NCBI GenBank assembly: GCA_964036275.1
Contig: OZ038440.1
Span: 10,949,690-11,013,689 of the forward strand
From: Litoditis marina
Lineage: Eukaryota; Nematoda; Chromadorea; Rhabditida; Rhabditidae
Length of the DNA: 64,000 nt
Reading direction: 5' to 3'
The notes below the pieces were generated by a model. It was given only the letters and a program-made list of their open reading frames with translations. It searched no databases and was not told where the DNA came from. The position numbers and the translations under genes are program-made. This document shows positions 1 through 12,281 of the stretch, in pieces. Every line of letters begins with the position of its first letter. The stretch's first letter is position 1.

Positions 1-214
1 ATCACAGGGATCGAAATGATCAAGTCAGTATTTCAAATTACCCTAAACTTCATAAAGACATCGGCGATATAATGGAAAACTTCTCTTGAAACTTTTTTTG
101 AGCACACAAGACAGAAACATAACGTCGTTGAAAATGTAAGTTTGTAGTATTGTACAACCAACACGAAGGGAAAACATCAAACAGTGGGATTGTCTTTGTT
201 TAGTACTAACATAC

Positions 215-2359
215 CGCTGACATAAGTGAACCACAGAATCCACCCAGCAACTGAGCGACCATGTAGCAGGGAAAGTGGTAGAAGGGCATCTTGCGCAGAG
301 CAGCAACCGCCCATGACACCGCGGGGTTAAAATGACCACCACTGAAAAAGAGTTGCTAAAGTTTTGGATAACCGGGCACTGTAGTGAACTCTTTGAACCC
401 TATCAGTAGCACATACCCTGATTTTCAATGTTTTTCCTGTACAATGCTAATTTTTTGATTCAACATTTTTTGATTCAACACTCATTTGTCTTCCGAATTC
501 TCCGTCCAACATTGACAAAGTATTAAAACTATCAGCGCTCTACCAAACGAAGTGTTGTGTGTGTATACTATACAAATATTTTTAAGTCCACTTCATTGTC
601 TAAATGAACTGTCATTTTTTATTGGACCACAGTTGCTACTTGTGTATAATCTTGACCCTCCGCTGCATTTTGGTTGCAAATTCGCCACTTATCAGCATAC
701 GACATTCTTATCTATATTTGTAATGGGTGGAAAGAGTCCTTGATAAGTGAAAAGGCGCAGTTAATACTCTTAACGTGACCACATGGCGTGTAAATGATCA
801 CCAAAAGTCAACATTGTGTCTATCGTAGGTTTCACGAGTTTGACTATTTTCTAAGGGTGTACACACAGTCAGACAGATTTTGAAATTACCGGTAAAAAGG
901 GTTAAAATCAAACGAAGTATGCAGCGAACTCGTACAACATCAAGTTCCAACACGTGAGTCCAAAACGTTTTCGACTGCGGTTCGTATGCAAAATGAGCGC
1001 CTTGCTTAGTTCCATAGAAAGTTCAAAACTTGTTTTGCACTCTCCTGATCTATCAATAGGTTGTCGTCGTGAAACAAGGTAAAACAACTGAATAACGTTT
1101 ATTCAATAGCTGTTGAAATTGAAACTAACCTGATATGTCCCAGGGACGCTACCAGAATGAAAATGGTAAATCCGTGCGCAAAGGCTGCGTGCAAGATATT
1201 GTCTGCCTTAGACTGTGTCACATAGGCCTGCATTGTACCTGAAGTATTTATGTTGAAAGTCTCACAAAATAATTTAAACCTTTCTATGACATTCTAATGA
1301 GAAATAGTATTGAAAGCGAACATTTTAATTTTGTTCGAAAACATTGAAGAATCCGTCCCGCTTTAATTTTGACTCTTGAGTGGTCTATGGGAAGACGTTA
1401 AGAAACTTTTTTGAGCTTTTTACATATTCCGTGAAACTCAAAATATAGCGGAACGGTTTCTTCAACGCTGACGCGCTGGAAGTTGTGAGTTAATACTGTA
1501 GTGTAGTCCAAATAGAAAAGATATTACTGTAGAAAAACAACAACTTACCCACGAAAACGAAGGTGAAGTCCCCTACGAATTCGGCAATACACTTTGTGAG
1601 TAGACTGTACTCCCTCTTTGGTGCAATGGAACGTATACTCTTCTCATCTTCTTCACTGTTATCCCATGCCGTGGGAATACCGAAACGACGCTGAATTCAA
1701 AAAAAAGGCATTTTCTGACTGTACTCGTAGGTAAAGAAACATTTCATCAGCCAAGTTCTCTAATATAAACAATTTCTTTCGCACTGTTGTATTGTAAAAC
1801 AGAAGATGTTGTAGATCTCTTGTTAGTCCTGAACAAAATATCTCAATCACTCAGTCATGAAGTGTTTTCTTATATCTTATCGACAGCCATGAAAAACAGA
1901 ACCATCACGTGGATGTGAAAGAAATACATAGCAGGATACAATGAGTCACTGTTGCCTATGCCCTATTTGTTGAATTTCATGTGACGCTAGGGTTTGCTTT
2001 TTCTGTTTTTTTTTAATGTGTTTTTTTTCAGCGGTTTAGCTGTAGCGGACTCTAAAACTGAAAGGTTCTTCTCATTTTCTTAACGGTGAATGTTTCCTGT
2101 ACAGGTCAGTTCACGCATTGGCCAAGTTGCTTTCCTTTTCACACCCTAATTTCACACCCCAATTGCAGGACAAATTGCAGGCTATATCTACACTAATTTT
2201 CAATCCTGTTCGGTAGTCTAGGTCGCAACAGTTTTCACAGTGCAAAAGTATGGGGTACGTGAAAACGTGATGAGGGTTACTGCCAATGCAACTCACTAGT
2301 CCACCGTCAGAACCACTAAGATAGGGAGGCTGCAGTTCGGATTGAGCCGGCGAGACCAT
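215..2359 (-). CDS. Aquaporin (MIP family), 5' part; continues beyond the left edge
   Basis: Membrane channel for water or small neutral solutes. Four minus-strand exons join in phase: 2297-2359 (ATG at 2359-2357), 1549-1690, 1130-1238 and 215-341; the last ends at a GTATGT donor, so the rest lies outside the window. Acceptors are CAG and donors GTGAGT, GTAAGT, GTTAGT. After a polar N-terminus of about 60 residues comes a first membrane helix (EFVGDFTFVFVG), then a helix with AAFAHGFT, then the first signature GGHFNPAVSWA, with the NPA pore motif near residue 110. The second NPA half is not visible. About 150 residues are covered against 250-300 for the family. Whether it is a strict water channel or an aquaglyceroporin cannot be told without the C-terminal half. 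An acceptor-like TTATAG lies just upstream of the ATG, compatible with trans-splicing. Confidence 0.88.
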
Positions 2360-5240
2360 TTCTTCAGATCTATAACGAAACAGAAAAAAGTTGACATGCA
2401 ATTGAACCAATAACTGTCTACAATGTCCTGTCTGGAACGGGGGCAATAAACCTTTCCTCACTGTGTGTTCTGGGGGTTTCATGACGTGAATGATGTCAGA
2501 CGACCATTAAACTTTGAAAAGAAAAAACACCTGGAGGGTCAACAGGATATGATATGAAAAAGTACACATGTTCTCGCTAACTAGGAAAATAAGAATTTAC
2601 GCATGTCTGAATTGCGACTCAACTGTTCATGAAAAACTCTGCCGCTACTAATTAAATGAGAGTCAAAACCTTTTTTACTAGGGTTTCAAATAGAAGGTGG
2701 GACCACTACGGTATGAACTTCAAACTTAAGTTAACTGTTTTATATGTTAGAGTTTCTTTTGGATTACTTACAAAATTCCGAAACATTGAATTTTATTAGT
2801 ACAACAAAAATGACTAAATAAGGTGAATTTTAGGAATCTAGAACTTTACGGGTGGTCCACCTATCAGGTTCATTGGCTACAGAGTTCAAGATGCAACTAG
2901 ATAAAAAAACAGAGTAATGAAAAGAAGGAGAAGTGAGAAAAAGAGAATTTTAAAAAATTTATTTGCACTGTACAAATTACTGGATTGTCTCTTGCAAACT
3001 TTAGTTACCTCGACATTTCTGGCAATTATCAATCCAATTATCAATAAATTATATGTCGTGCGAAGATTTTGAATCGTTCGAGATAAAATTATACAAGCAC
3101 AAGATGACACTCTGATGGTGCTAGCTAAATGTATTGCTAGTCACGTACACAGCCCCATTATACGGGTTATACACATCATAACTTCAAAATGAGTCATTAA
3201 TAAGTGCTGAATCTCTGATGTTTCTTCAAGTCTGACTTACACACGACGTGATTGATGAAGTTTCGTCTAGCCTCCCGTGGGGAAAACGTAGTATACACAT
3301 AAATATTGGTTTGGTCAAAAAGACCTTACATTACCGTTCACTTTGAAGTACCGTAGAGGTTACGCACGACTGATAGAAGTCCACAAATAGTTTCGTTCTT
3401 CCAAGTGTTATCAACGGATTTGTGACCTCCTCTTCTCAAAAGACGCTTTAATCATCCAACATGATGTTTCTAAGCGCAATCTCACACTAAAGCGTCAGAC
3501 TTTGGTGTTTGTGTGATGGCAGAGATGAGAGAAAAACTCGAAAAAATTGAAGATAAAGAAATATAATTTTAACTGAGCCCATAGGGTGTTTACTAAGACA
3601 AATTTGAGTTGAGGCAAACCAACACGAAATTTGATCGAAAGACACTAAAAAATACAAGAAAACTTCAGAAAAGGAATGACATATGAAGGCAAAGGTTCAG
3701 AGGAATAACGAGTTCTAGAAATCGTTCAGTGTTTCAGTAGTTGTTTTTGTACAAAACTACTCAGAACCGTAAACCCCCTTTTCCCAGCTTGAGAAGAGAG
3801 CATAGGCCATTTTAAGGTATATTCGCCCCAGATAAATATCAAATGGAACATCTTTTGAAAGACGTAAGTTGGTAACTAACTACTGCAATACTACTGCATA
3901 CCGCCTCAGCAGTTTCAGTAACGGAAACAACAATATGTGATGTCATCCCAATGGCGTAGAGACGGAAGTTGTTTAGAAAAAACACAAAATGTAGTTGAAG
4001 GAATCACACTAGAACTTAAGAGTGTGAGAAGTGTTAAATTAACAACCTCCTGATCCCAGTTCTACTCTGGAAACAAGGACATGACCTTAGGGTGTAGTTT
4101 TCCACTCTCTAAAGATAAGACCGAAATGGTTACAAATCTTCAATAATTGATAATCACTGTTTGTCTTCTCAGCCGACAGTTCCTATGAGATTACAACATA
4201 ATTCAGCCGACCCCCCTCTCTATAGTCATCACAAATATAAAACCATAATTAACAACGTTGTGTACGTTTATCATACACGATGTGTACGTTTTTGTTAGTT
4301 AACTTATTGACTAGTAGATTTTGTGTCCAAATGAGAAGTAGCAAAATTGTCACTTAATTGTGTAGGCAAGAACACTGTCTAAGAAGAAAGAATAAGAATG
4401 GAAAAGAAAGTTAAAGAGAGTGAAAGAGACAGAGAGGGAAAAAGAAAACTATTCGTTACAGGTAAACTTCACGCAGCAAGTTCTACATGATATTTTAGCG
4501 TAATGGAACCTAGGAACTGGTACAAACATCCTAGTCAAAAATAGAGTGGTTAACGTGTCAGAAATCATGCAATCAGAATCGATTCTGCATTAATTATAAT
4601 ATTTATTCACGTTGAACGTGTTCAATCTAGTGGCTACTGTTGTAATTGAGTACACGACGGCAACGGGCCGTATAACTGTTACATGATAAGAGCGGTCGTA
4701 AAACTATATATTGTTCCACCGCACAAATTCAATGCCAGTGTAAACATCTCATTTAGCAAGTTACTGAAATGTGGCTTTGCCAGCAGGACCAGCATTAATT
4801 GCTAAATCGAAGTCTGAGTTGAGTGTGGTTCGATGTGCGTTGTGAGTATAATTGGGAAAAGGTTGATCAACAAATTCACTTGCATAACTCAAAACAAAAG
4901 TGTGAACTCAATTTTCTCTCCATTTCTCCAATTGAAACTAACAATATGCCCAAAAATATGAAAGTAACGTGTTACATCAAATGATCACTACTTTGTTGTA
5001 TTCTTTACCTGTGCTGCACAAAATACGTTCGAAACAGATGATCATCCACATAACTTTTGCATGGTTCTCTACAATATTTGAACTCCGTCTTTTTCGAACT
5101 AGTAATTGGTTCACAGTGAATAAAAACAACGAACACCTAAACCAATCTGAACACTGACATGTGAAGCCGGAAGTATCGCTATTCGCTTCGGAACAAACAT
5201 TCTGTGCGCAATCTGCACTTTGGAATGTTAACTATATTTA
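2360..5240. other. Intergenic stretch without a recognised gene
   Basis: AT-rich, with no exon pair that splices into a recognisable protein on either strand. Open frames here are short and lack domain-like composition. It holds the 5' flank of the minus-strand aquaporin gene and leads into the first array unit. Confidence 0.6.
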
Positions 5241-5325
5241 GTTGAATATAAAAATTCCCGGATTCATCCCCGTTTCACCTAAAACAGCGCGGGGTCGTCC
5301 CGCTATCCTCAGCCCACCCCTTCGT

Positions 5326-5408
5326 ACCACGATGGCCGAGTGGTTAAGTCGTTGGACTTAAGTTCCAATGGAAGTATGTCCGCGTGGGTTCGAACCCCAC
5401 TCGTGGTA
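5326..5408 (+). tRNA. tRNA-Leu-TAA: tRNA-Leu (UAA), array copy 1, degenerate edge copy
   Basis: Leftmost copy with two changes from the consensus: G to T in the D-stem (AAGTCG for AAGGCG) and C to A in the variable-arm stem (GGAAGTATGTCC). Both break pairs, so it may be folding-impaired. Anticodon loop CTTAAGT and box B are intact. Linker type A. Confidence 0.85.
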
Positions 5409-5694
5409 ATAGTTTTACGCTTATCAACAGTGAAGTGTTTGAGAGTATTAAACTGATTCCAGTCATTTCCAACAAATATTATTTTTGAAGAAAATAACTA
5501 AGAGTTTTGTTCAGTTTTCCGCATAAACCTCTCACCGTGAACGAAAGTCAAAATGAGTTCCAGGTGATTTAAAATTGTGTTTCAAAACTAGAAACAACGC
5601 AAACTGTTCAATTTTGTCTCAATTCCCGAATTCATCCCCGTTTCACCTAAAACAGCGCGGGGTCGTCTCGCTATCCTCAGGCCTACCCCTTCGT

Positions 5695-5777
5695 ACCACG
5701 ATGGCCGAGTGGTTAAGGCGTTGGACTTAAGTTCCAATGGACGTATGTCCGCGTGGGTTCGAACCCCACTCGTGGTA
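5695..5777 (+). tRNA. tRNA-Leu-TAA: tRNA-Leu (UAA), array copy 2, consensus
   Basis: Consensus body and reference for the other copies. The acceptor arm ACCACGA pairs with TCGTGGT and is followed by discriminator A. Box A reads TGGCCGAGTGG and box B GGTTCGAACCC. The anticodon stem TTGGA/TCCAA closes the loop CTTAAGT with anticodon UAA, reading UUA leucine codons. The long variable arm GGAC-GTAT-GTCC is typical of tRNA-Leu. No intron is present. The sequence closely matches, from memory, animal tRNA-Leu-TAA. A TTTT terminator starts five bases downstream. The leader hairpin is weakened (TCTCGC for TCCCGC). 369 bp after copy 1; linker A. Confidence 0.97.
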
Positions 5778-6090
5778 ATAGTTTTACGCTTATCAACAGT
5801 GAAGTGTTTAAGAGTATTAAACTGATTCCAGTCATTTCCAATAAATATTATTTTTGAAGAAAACAACTAAGAGTTTTGTTCAGTTTTCCGCATAGCCCTC
5901 TCACCGTGAACGAAAGTCAAAATGAGTTCCAGGTGATTTAAAATTGTGTTTCAAAACTAGAAACAACGCAAACTGTTCAATTTTTCCTGTATTTGTAAAT
6001 TCATCCCCGTTTCTCCTAAAACAGCGCGGGGTCGTCTCGCTATTGAAAAAGTGCGGAGTCGTCCCGCTATCCTCAGGCCAACCCCTTCGT

Positions 6091-6173
6091 ACCACGATGG
6101 CCGAGTGGTTAAGGCGTTGGACTTAAGTTCCAATGGACGTATGTCCGCGTGGGTTCGAACCCCACTCGTGGTA
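6091..6173 (+). tRNA. tRNA-Leu-TAA: tRNA-Leu (UAA), array copy 3
   Basis: Consensus body; 396 bp after copy 2 because its leader carries the extra hairpin segment. First member of the 764-bp dimer series; linker A. Confidence 0.97.
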
Positions 6174-6459
6174 ATAGTTTTACGCTTATCAACAGTGAAG
6201 TGTTTAAGAGTATTAAACTGATTCCAGTCATTTCCAACAAATATTATTTTTGAAGAAAACGACTACGAGTTTTGTTCAGTTTTCCGCATAGACCTCTCAC
6301 CGTGAACGAAAGTCATAATGAGTTCCAGGTGATTTAAAATTGTGTTTTAAAACTAGAAATAACGCAAACTGTTCAATTTTGGCTCAATTCCCGAATTCAT
6401 CCCCGTTTCTCCTAAAACAGCGCGGGGTCGTCCCGCTATCCTCAGGCCAACCCCTTCGT

Positions 6460-6542
6460 ACCACGATGGCCGAGTGGTTAAGGCGTTGGACTTAAGTTCC
6501 AATGGACGTATGTCCGCGTGGGTTCGAACCCCACTCGTGGTA
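6460..6542 (+). tRNA. tRNA-Leu-TAA: tRNA-Leu (UAA), array copy 4
   Basis: Consensus body, 369 bp after copy 3, linker A; short-leader partner in the dimer. Confidence 0.97.
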
Positions 6543-6854
6543 ATAGTTTTACGCTTATCAACAGTGAAGTGTTTAAGAGTATTAAACTGATTCCAGTCAT
6601 TTCCAACAAATATTATTTTTGAAGAAAACCACTACGAGTTTGTTCAGTTTTCCGCATAGACCTCTCACCGTGAACGAAAGTCAAAATGAGTTCCAGGTGA
6701 TTTAAAATTGTGTTTCAAAACTAGAAACAACGCAAACTGTTCAATTTTGGCTCAATTCCCGAATTCATCCCCGTTTCTCCTAAAACAGCGCGGGGTCGTC
6801 TCGCTATTGAAAAAGCGCGGGGTCGTCCCGCTATCCTCAGGCCAACCCCTTCGT

Positions 6855-6937
6855 ACCACGATGGCCGAGTGGTTAAGGCGTTGGACTTAAGTTCCAATGG
6901 ACGTATGTCCGCGTGGGTTCGAACCCCACTCGTGGTA
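6855..6937 (+). tRNA. tRNA-Leu-TAA: tRNA-Leu (UAA), array copy 5
   Basis: Consensus body, 395 bp after copy 4 (long leader with duplicated GCGCGGGGTCGT), linker A. Confidence 0.97.
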
Positions 6938-7223
6938 ATAGTTTTACGCTTATCAACAGTGAAGTGTTTAAGAGTATTAAACTGATTCCAGTCATTTCCA
7001 ACAAATATTATTTTTGAAGAAAACGACTACGAGTTTTGTTCAGTTTTCCGCATAGACCTCTCACCGTGAACGAAAGTCATAATGAGTTCCAGGTGATTTA
7101 AAATTGTGTTTTAAAACTAGAAATAACGCAAACTGTTCAATTTTGGCTCAATTCCCGAATTCATCCCCGTTTCTCCTAAAACAGCGCGGGGTCGTCCCGC
7201 TATCCTCAGGCCAACCCCTTCGT

Positions 7224-7306
7224 ACCACGATGGCCGAGTGGTTAAGGCGTTGGACTTAAGTTCCAATGGACGTATGTCCGCGTGGGTTCGAACCCCACTC
7301 GTGGTA
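7224..7306 (+). tRNA. tRNA-Leu-TAA: tRNA-Leu (UAA), array copy 6
   Basis: Consensus body, 369 bp after copy 5, linker A. Confidence 0.97.
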
Positions 7307-7618
7307 ATAGTTTTACGCTTATCAACAGTGAAGTGTTTAAGAGTATTAAACTGATTCCAGTCATTTCCAACAAATATTATTTTTGAAGAAAACCACTACG
7401 AGTTTGTTCAGTTTTCCGCATAGACCTCTCACCGTGAACGAAAGTCAAAATGAGTTCCAGGTGATTTAAAATTGTGTTTCAAAACTAGAAACAACGCAAA
7501 CTGTTCAATTTTGGCTCAATTCCCGAATTCATCCCCGTTTCTCCTAAAACAGCGCGGGGTCGTCTCGCTATTGAAAAAGCGCGGGGTCGTCCCGCTATCC
7601 TCAGGCCAACCCCTTCGT

Positions 7619-7701
7619 ACCACGATGGCCGAGTGGTTAAGGCGTTGGACTTAAGTTCCAATGGACGTATGTCCGCGTGGGTTCGAACCCCACTCGTGGT
7701 A
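7619..7701 (+). tRNA. tRNA-Leu-TAA: tRNA-Leu (UAA), array copy 7
   Basis: Consensus body, 395 bp after copy 6 (long leader), linker A. Confidence 0.97.
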
Positions 7702-7987
7702 ATAGTTTTACGCTTATCAACAGTGAAGTGTTTAAGAGTATTAAACTGATTCCAGTCATTTCCAACAAATATTATTTTTGAAGAAAACGACTACGAGTTT
7801 TGTTCAGTTTTCCGCATAGACCTCTCACCGTGAACGAAAGTCATAATGAGTTCCAGGTGATTTAAAATTGTGTTTTAAAACTAGAAACAACGCAAACTGT
7901 TCAATTTTGGCTCAATTCCCGAATTCATCCCCGTTTCTCCTAAAACAGCGCGGGGTCGTCCCGCTATCCTCAGGCCAACCCCTTCGT

Positions 7988-8070
7988 ACCACGATGGCCG
8001 AGTGGTTAAGGCGTTGGACTTAAGTTCCAATGGACGTATGTCCGCGTGGGTTCGAACCCCACTCGTGGTA
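7988..8070 (+). tRNA. tRNA-Leu-TAA: tRNA-Leu (UAA), array copy 8
   Basis: Consensus body, 369 bp after copy 7, linker A. Confidence 0.97.
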
Positions 8071-8382
8071 ATAGTTTTACGCTTATCAACAGTGAAGTGT
8101 TTAAGAGTATTAAACTGATTCCAGTCATTTCCAACAAATATTATTTTTGAAGAAAACGACTACGAGTTTGTTCAGTTTTCCGCATAGACCTCTCACCGTG
8201 AACGAAAGTCAAAATGAGTTCCAGGTGATTTAAAATTGTGTTTCAAAACTAGAAACAACGCAAACTGTTCAATTTTGGCTCAATTCCCGAATTCATCCCC
8301 GTTTCTCCTAAAACAGCGCGGGGTCGTCTCGCTATTGAAAAAGCGCGGGGTCGTCCCGCTATCCTCAGGCCAACCCCTTCGT

Positions 8383-8465
8383 ACCACGATGGCCGAGTGG
8401 TTAAGGCGTTGGACTTAAGTTCCAATGGACGTATGTCCGCGTGGGTTCGAACCCCACTCGTGGTA
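8383..8465 (+). tRNA. tRNA-Leu-TAA: tRNA-Leu (UAA), array copy 9
   Basis: Consensus body, 395 bp after copy 8 (long leader), linker A. Confidence 0.97.
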
Positions 8466-8751
8466 ATAGTTTTACGCTTATCAACAGTGAAGTGTTTAAG
8501 AGTATTAAACTGATTCCAGTCATTTCCAACAAATATTATTTTTGAAGAAAACGACTACGAGTTTTGTTCAGTTTTCCGCATAGACCTCTCACCGTGAACG
8601 AAAGTCATAATGAGTTCCAGGTGATTTAAAATTGTGTTTTAAAACTAGAAACAACGCAAACTGTTCAATTTTGGCTCAATTCCCGAATTCATCCCCGTTT
8701 CTCCTAAAACAGCGCGGGGTCGTCCCGCTATCCTCAGGCCAACCCCTTCGT

Positions 8752-8834
8752 ACCACGATGGCCGAGTGGTTAAGGCGTTGGACTTAAGTTCCAATGGACG
8801 TATGTCCGCGTGGGTTCGAACCCCACTCGTGGTA
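8752..8834 (+). tRNA. tRNA-Leu-TAA: tRNA-Leu (UAA), array copy 10
   Basis: Consensus body, 369 bp after copy 9, linker A. Confidence 0.97.
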
Positions 8835-9146
8835 ATAGTTTTACGCTTATCAACAGTGAAGTGTTTAAGAGTATTAAACTGATTCCAGTCATTTCCAACA
8901 AATATTATTTTTGAAGAAAACCACTACGAGTTTGTTCAGTTTTCCGCATAGACCTCTCACCGTGAACGAAAGTCAAAATGAGTTCCAGGTGATTTAAAAT
9001 TGTGTTTCAAAACTAGAAACAACGCAAACTGTTCAATTTTGGCTCAATTCCCGAATTCATCCCCGTTTCTCCTAAAACAGCGCGGGGTCGTCTCGCTATT
9101 GAAAAAGCGCGGGGTCGTCCCGCTATCCTCAGGCCAACCCCTTCGT

Positions 9147-9229
9147 ACCACGATGGCCGAGTGGTTAAGGCGTTGGACTTAAGTTCCAATGGACGTATGT
9201 CCGCGTGGGTTCGAACCCCACTCGTGGTA
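9147..9229 (+). tRNA. tRNA-Leu-TAA: tRNA-Leu (UAA), array copy 11
   Basis: Consensus body, 395 bp after copy 10; last long-leader copy of the dimer series, linker A. Confidence 0.97.
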
Positions 9230-9515
9230 ATAGTTTTACGCTTATCAACAGTGAAGTGTTTAAGAGTATTAAACTGATTCCAGTCATTTCCAACAAATAT
9301 TATTTTTGAAGAAAACGACTACGAGTTTTGTTCAGTTTTCCGCATAGACCTCTCACCGTGAACGAAAGTCAAAATGAGTTCCAGGTGATTTAAAATTGTG
9401 TTTCAAAACTAGAAACAACGCAAACTGTTCAATTTTTCCTGTATTTGCAAATTCATCCTCGTTTCACCTAAAACAGCGCGGGGTCGTCCCGCTATCCTCA
9501 GGCCAACCCCTTCGT

Positions 9516-9598
9516 ACCACGATGGCCGAGTGGTTAAGGCGTTGGACTTAAGTTCCAATGGACGTATGTCCGCGTGGGTTCGAACCCCACTCGTGGTA
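9516..9598 (+). tRNA. tRNA-Leu-TAA: tRNA-Leu (UAA), array copy 12
   Basis: Consensus body, 369 bp after copy 11; first type C linker of the array downstream. Confidence 0.97.
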
Positions 9599-9886
9599 AT
9601 AGTTTTACGCTTATCAACAGTGAAGTGTTTAAGAGTATTAAACTGATTCCAGTCATTTCCAACAAGTATTATTTTTTAAAGAAAATGACTACGAGTTTTG
9701 TTCAGTTTTCCGCATAGTCCATTGCCGTGAATGGAAGTCAAAAGGAGTTTCAAGTGTATTCAAAGTATGTTTCAAAACTAGAAACAACGCAAACTGTTCA
9801 GTTTTTTTGCTAAATTCCCGAAATCATCCCCGTTTCACCTAAAACAGCGCGGGGTCGTCCCGCTATCCTCAGGCCTACCCCTTCGT

Positions 9887-9969
9887 ACCACGATGGCCGA
9901 GTGGTTAAGGCGTTGGACTTAAGTTCGAATGGACGTATGTCCGCGTGGGTTCGAACCCCACTCGTGGTA
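9887..9969 (+). tRNA. tRNA-Leu-TAA: tRNA-Leu (UAA), array copy 13, anticodon-stem variant
   Basis: One change from the consensus: AGTTCGAATGG instead of AGTTCCAATGG, a mismatch in the 3' strand of the anticodon stem. Spacing 371 bp; first type B linker. Confidence 0.93.
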
Positions 9970-10255
9970 ATAGTTTTACGCTTATCAACAGTGAAATGTT
10001 GAATAGTATTAAGCTGATTCCAGTCATTTCCAACAAATATTCTTTTTGAAGAAAACAACTAAGAGTTTTGTTCAGTTTTCCGCATAGACCTCTCACCGTG
10101 AACGAAAGTCAAAATGAGTTCCAGGTGATTCAAAGATATGTTTCAAAACTAGAAACAACGCAAACTGTTCAATTTTTGCTAAATTCCCGGATTCATCCCC
10201 GTTTCACCTAAAACAGCGCGGGGTCGTCCCGCTATCCTCAAGCCAACCCCTTCGT

Positions 10256-10338
10256 ACCACGATGGCCGAGTGGTTAAGGCGTTGGACTTAAGTTCCAATG
10301 GACGTATGTCCGCGTGGGTTCGAACCCCACTCGTGGTA
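10256..10338 (+). tRNA. tRNA-Leu-TAA: tRNA-Leu (UAA), array copy 14
   Basis: Consensus body; last copy before the insertion. Its type A linker is cut off at about 10470, just after CTCTCACCGTGAAC. Confidence 0.97.
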
Positions 10339-10470
10339 ATAGTTTTACGCTTATCAACAGTGAAGTGTTTAAGAGTATTAAACTGATTCCAGTCATTTCC
10401 AACAAATATTATTTTTGAAGAAAACGACTACGAGTTTGTTCAGTTTTCCGCATAGACCTCTCACCGTGAA

Positions 10471-11850
10471 CATGTATCATGTATGACCGCAATGCAAAAG
10501 TTGGCCATACATCATAGTTATGCAACAAAAGGTGCGCATTCCAAACATATCAAAACGTAGCAGCGCTATTGGCCATCCCGACCCTCAGCTATCTCTAGTG
10601 AGGCTCCCTTATAAGGACGAAGCTATCAGAGGTCATCTCGATAAGATACACACGATATCCGCATAGAAAATTATTTCTTCAACTACTGGACCGATTGGGC
10701 TGAAATTCGGCACACATGTGTAAACCCCAACGTTAGCGCGGCCCCAAAAGTTTGGTGATGTCACGTTTTGTTTGGCGCTTGGCGCGGGCGCCAATAGGCG
10801 CCAGAAGCTGGAAAATATATGTTCCCATGGATGAAATGCTACGAAATTTTGCACAGAGGTTAAATTAGTGAATCTCAGCATTCTCTGAAAACTTGGTGTC
10901 ATGGTTTATATTTGGCGCCAAACGCTGGCGCCCAGTGGCGCCAAAATAGAACAACGCCAGGCAAGTAGGATAACGAGCGAAATGTTCCACATATGTCCGA
11001 ACTATGAACATAGTTGACGAATACGGCTTGGATACCAACATTTCTTCGACATTCTGCGCCAAAACGGTACTTTATCCGCCAATTGGCGCCAAAATTGAAA
11101 ATAGGGTTTCTGAACCAAAAAACAGTCGGAAATTGTGCTAATTGGTCGAGGCCATTCATTCCAAGTTATTTGTCACCAATTAGAATAACATGTTCCATAT
11201 CTCAATTGGCGCGCCCGTTCGCGCCAATTGAGAAAAGATTTTCTTTGTACTGTAATGACGCATATTTCTCACAATACTCAGATTTCAATTAACGAAGCGG
11301 AGATGTTTTTCAACCAGTTTCGCCTATCACGCCAATTTAAGAGATTAATTAGCGCAAACAATATTTTAAAAACCCAGGATCACATCGTTTGAAAACTTGG
11401 AACTTCCAGATATCAGGATGTGTGATAGTTACCACTATTCAAAAATCGTTTTTCTAGCAACTCTAGGAGTGGGTGTACTAGTACAACTAGCAAAAAAAGA
11501 ACAATTCGTAAAAAGTGGGAGACCAGGAAGTGTGTGAGTTCTGTTCGGTTTCACCGTTTTCTGCAAAAAGTGAACAATACGATGTTGTGAATGAGTGTGC
11601 AACAAAAAAAGAACAATACATTTGTTTGCACAACGGTTCACAACGTTCTTAGGGGAAACCACTATGCACTTTTACGTTCAAGTTATACTTTGTATATTCT
11701 GTTTTTTGTGAACCGTTGTGCAAACAAATGTATTGTTCTTTTTTGTTGCACACTCATTCACAACATCGTATTGTTCACTTTTTGCAAAAAACGGTGAAAC
11801 CGAACAGAACTCACACACTTCCTGGTCCCCCCCCCCCCTTTTTACGAATT
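10471..11850. mobile_element. Insertion that interrupts the tRNA array
   Basis: The array linker stops at about 10470 and leader sequence resumes at about 11845, so roughly 1.4 kb of unrelated DNA replaces about 95 bp of unit sequence. The left part (about 10650-11240) holds several GGCGCC-rich palindromic blocks (near 10772-10812, 10911-10951, 11077-11095, 11203-11235) in AT-rich spacers. The right part is a foldback element listed separately. No transposase-like reading frame is visible, so any movement would need enzymes supplied elsewhere. Confidence 0.7.
11503..11850. mobile_element. Foldback (MITE-like) element with ~140-bp inverted arms
   Basis: Left arm 11503-11643 and right arm 11706-11850 are near-perfect inverted copies, with AATTCGTAAAAAG at the left end and CTTTTTACGAATT at the right. 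They flank a ~62-bp loop. The arms contain CACAACGGTTCACAA and its complement. There is a C-rich tract in the right arm. The right end abuts array leader sequence, so this element marks the right border of the insertion. Confidence 0.85.
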
Positions 11851-11912
11851 CATCCTCGTTTCACCTAAAACAGCGCGGGGTCGTGCCGCTATCCTCAGGC
11901 CAACCCCTTCGT

Positions 11913-11995
11913 ACCACGATGGCCGAGTGGTTAAGGCGTTGGACTTAAGTTCCAATGGACGTATGTCCGCGTGGGTTCGAACCCCACTCGTGGTA
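11913..11995 (+). tRNA. tRNA-Leu-TAA: tRNA-Leu (UAA), array copy 15
   Basis: Consensus body; first copy after the insertion, 1,657 bp from copy 14. The leader hairpin has a changed base (GTCGTGCCGC). Linker B with GATTGCAG. Confidence 0.97.
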
Positions 11996-12281
11996 ATAGT
12001 TTTACGCTTATCAACAGTGAAATGTTGAATAGTATTAAGCTGATTGCAGTCATTTCCAACAAATATTCTTTTTGAAGAAAACAACTAAGAGTTTTGTTCA
12101 GTTTTCCGCATAGACCTCTCACCGTGAACGAAAGTCAAAATGAGTTCCAGGTGATTCAAAGATATGTTTCAAAACTAGAAACAACGCAAACTGTTCAATT
12201 TTGGCTCAATTCCCGAATTCATCCCCGTTTCTCCTAAAACAGCGCGGGGTCGTCCCGCTATCCTCAGGCCAACCCCTTCGT

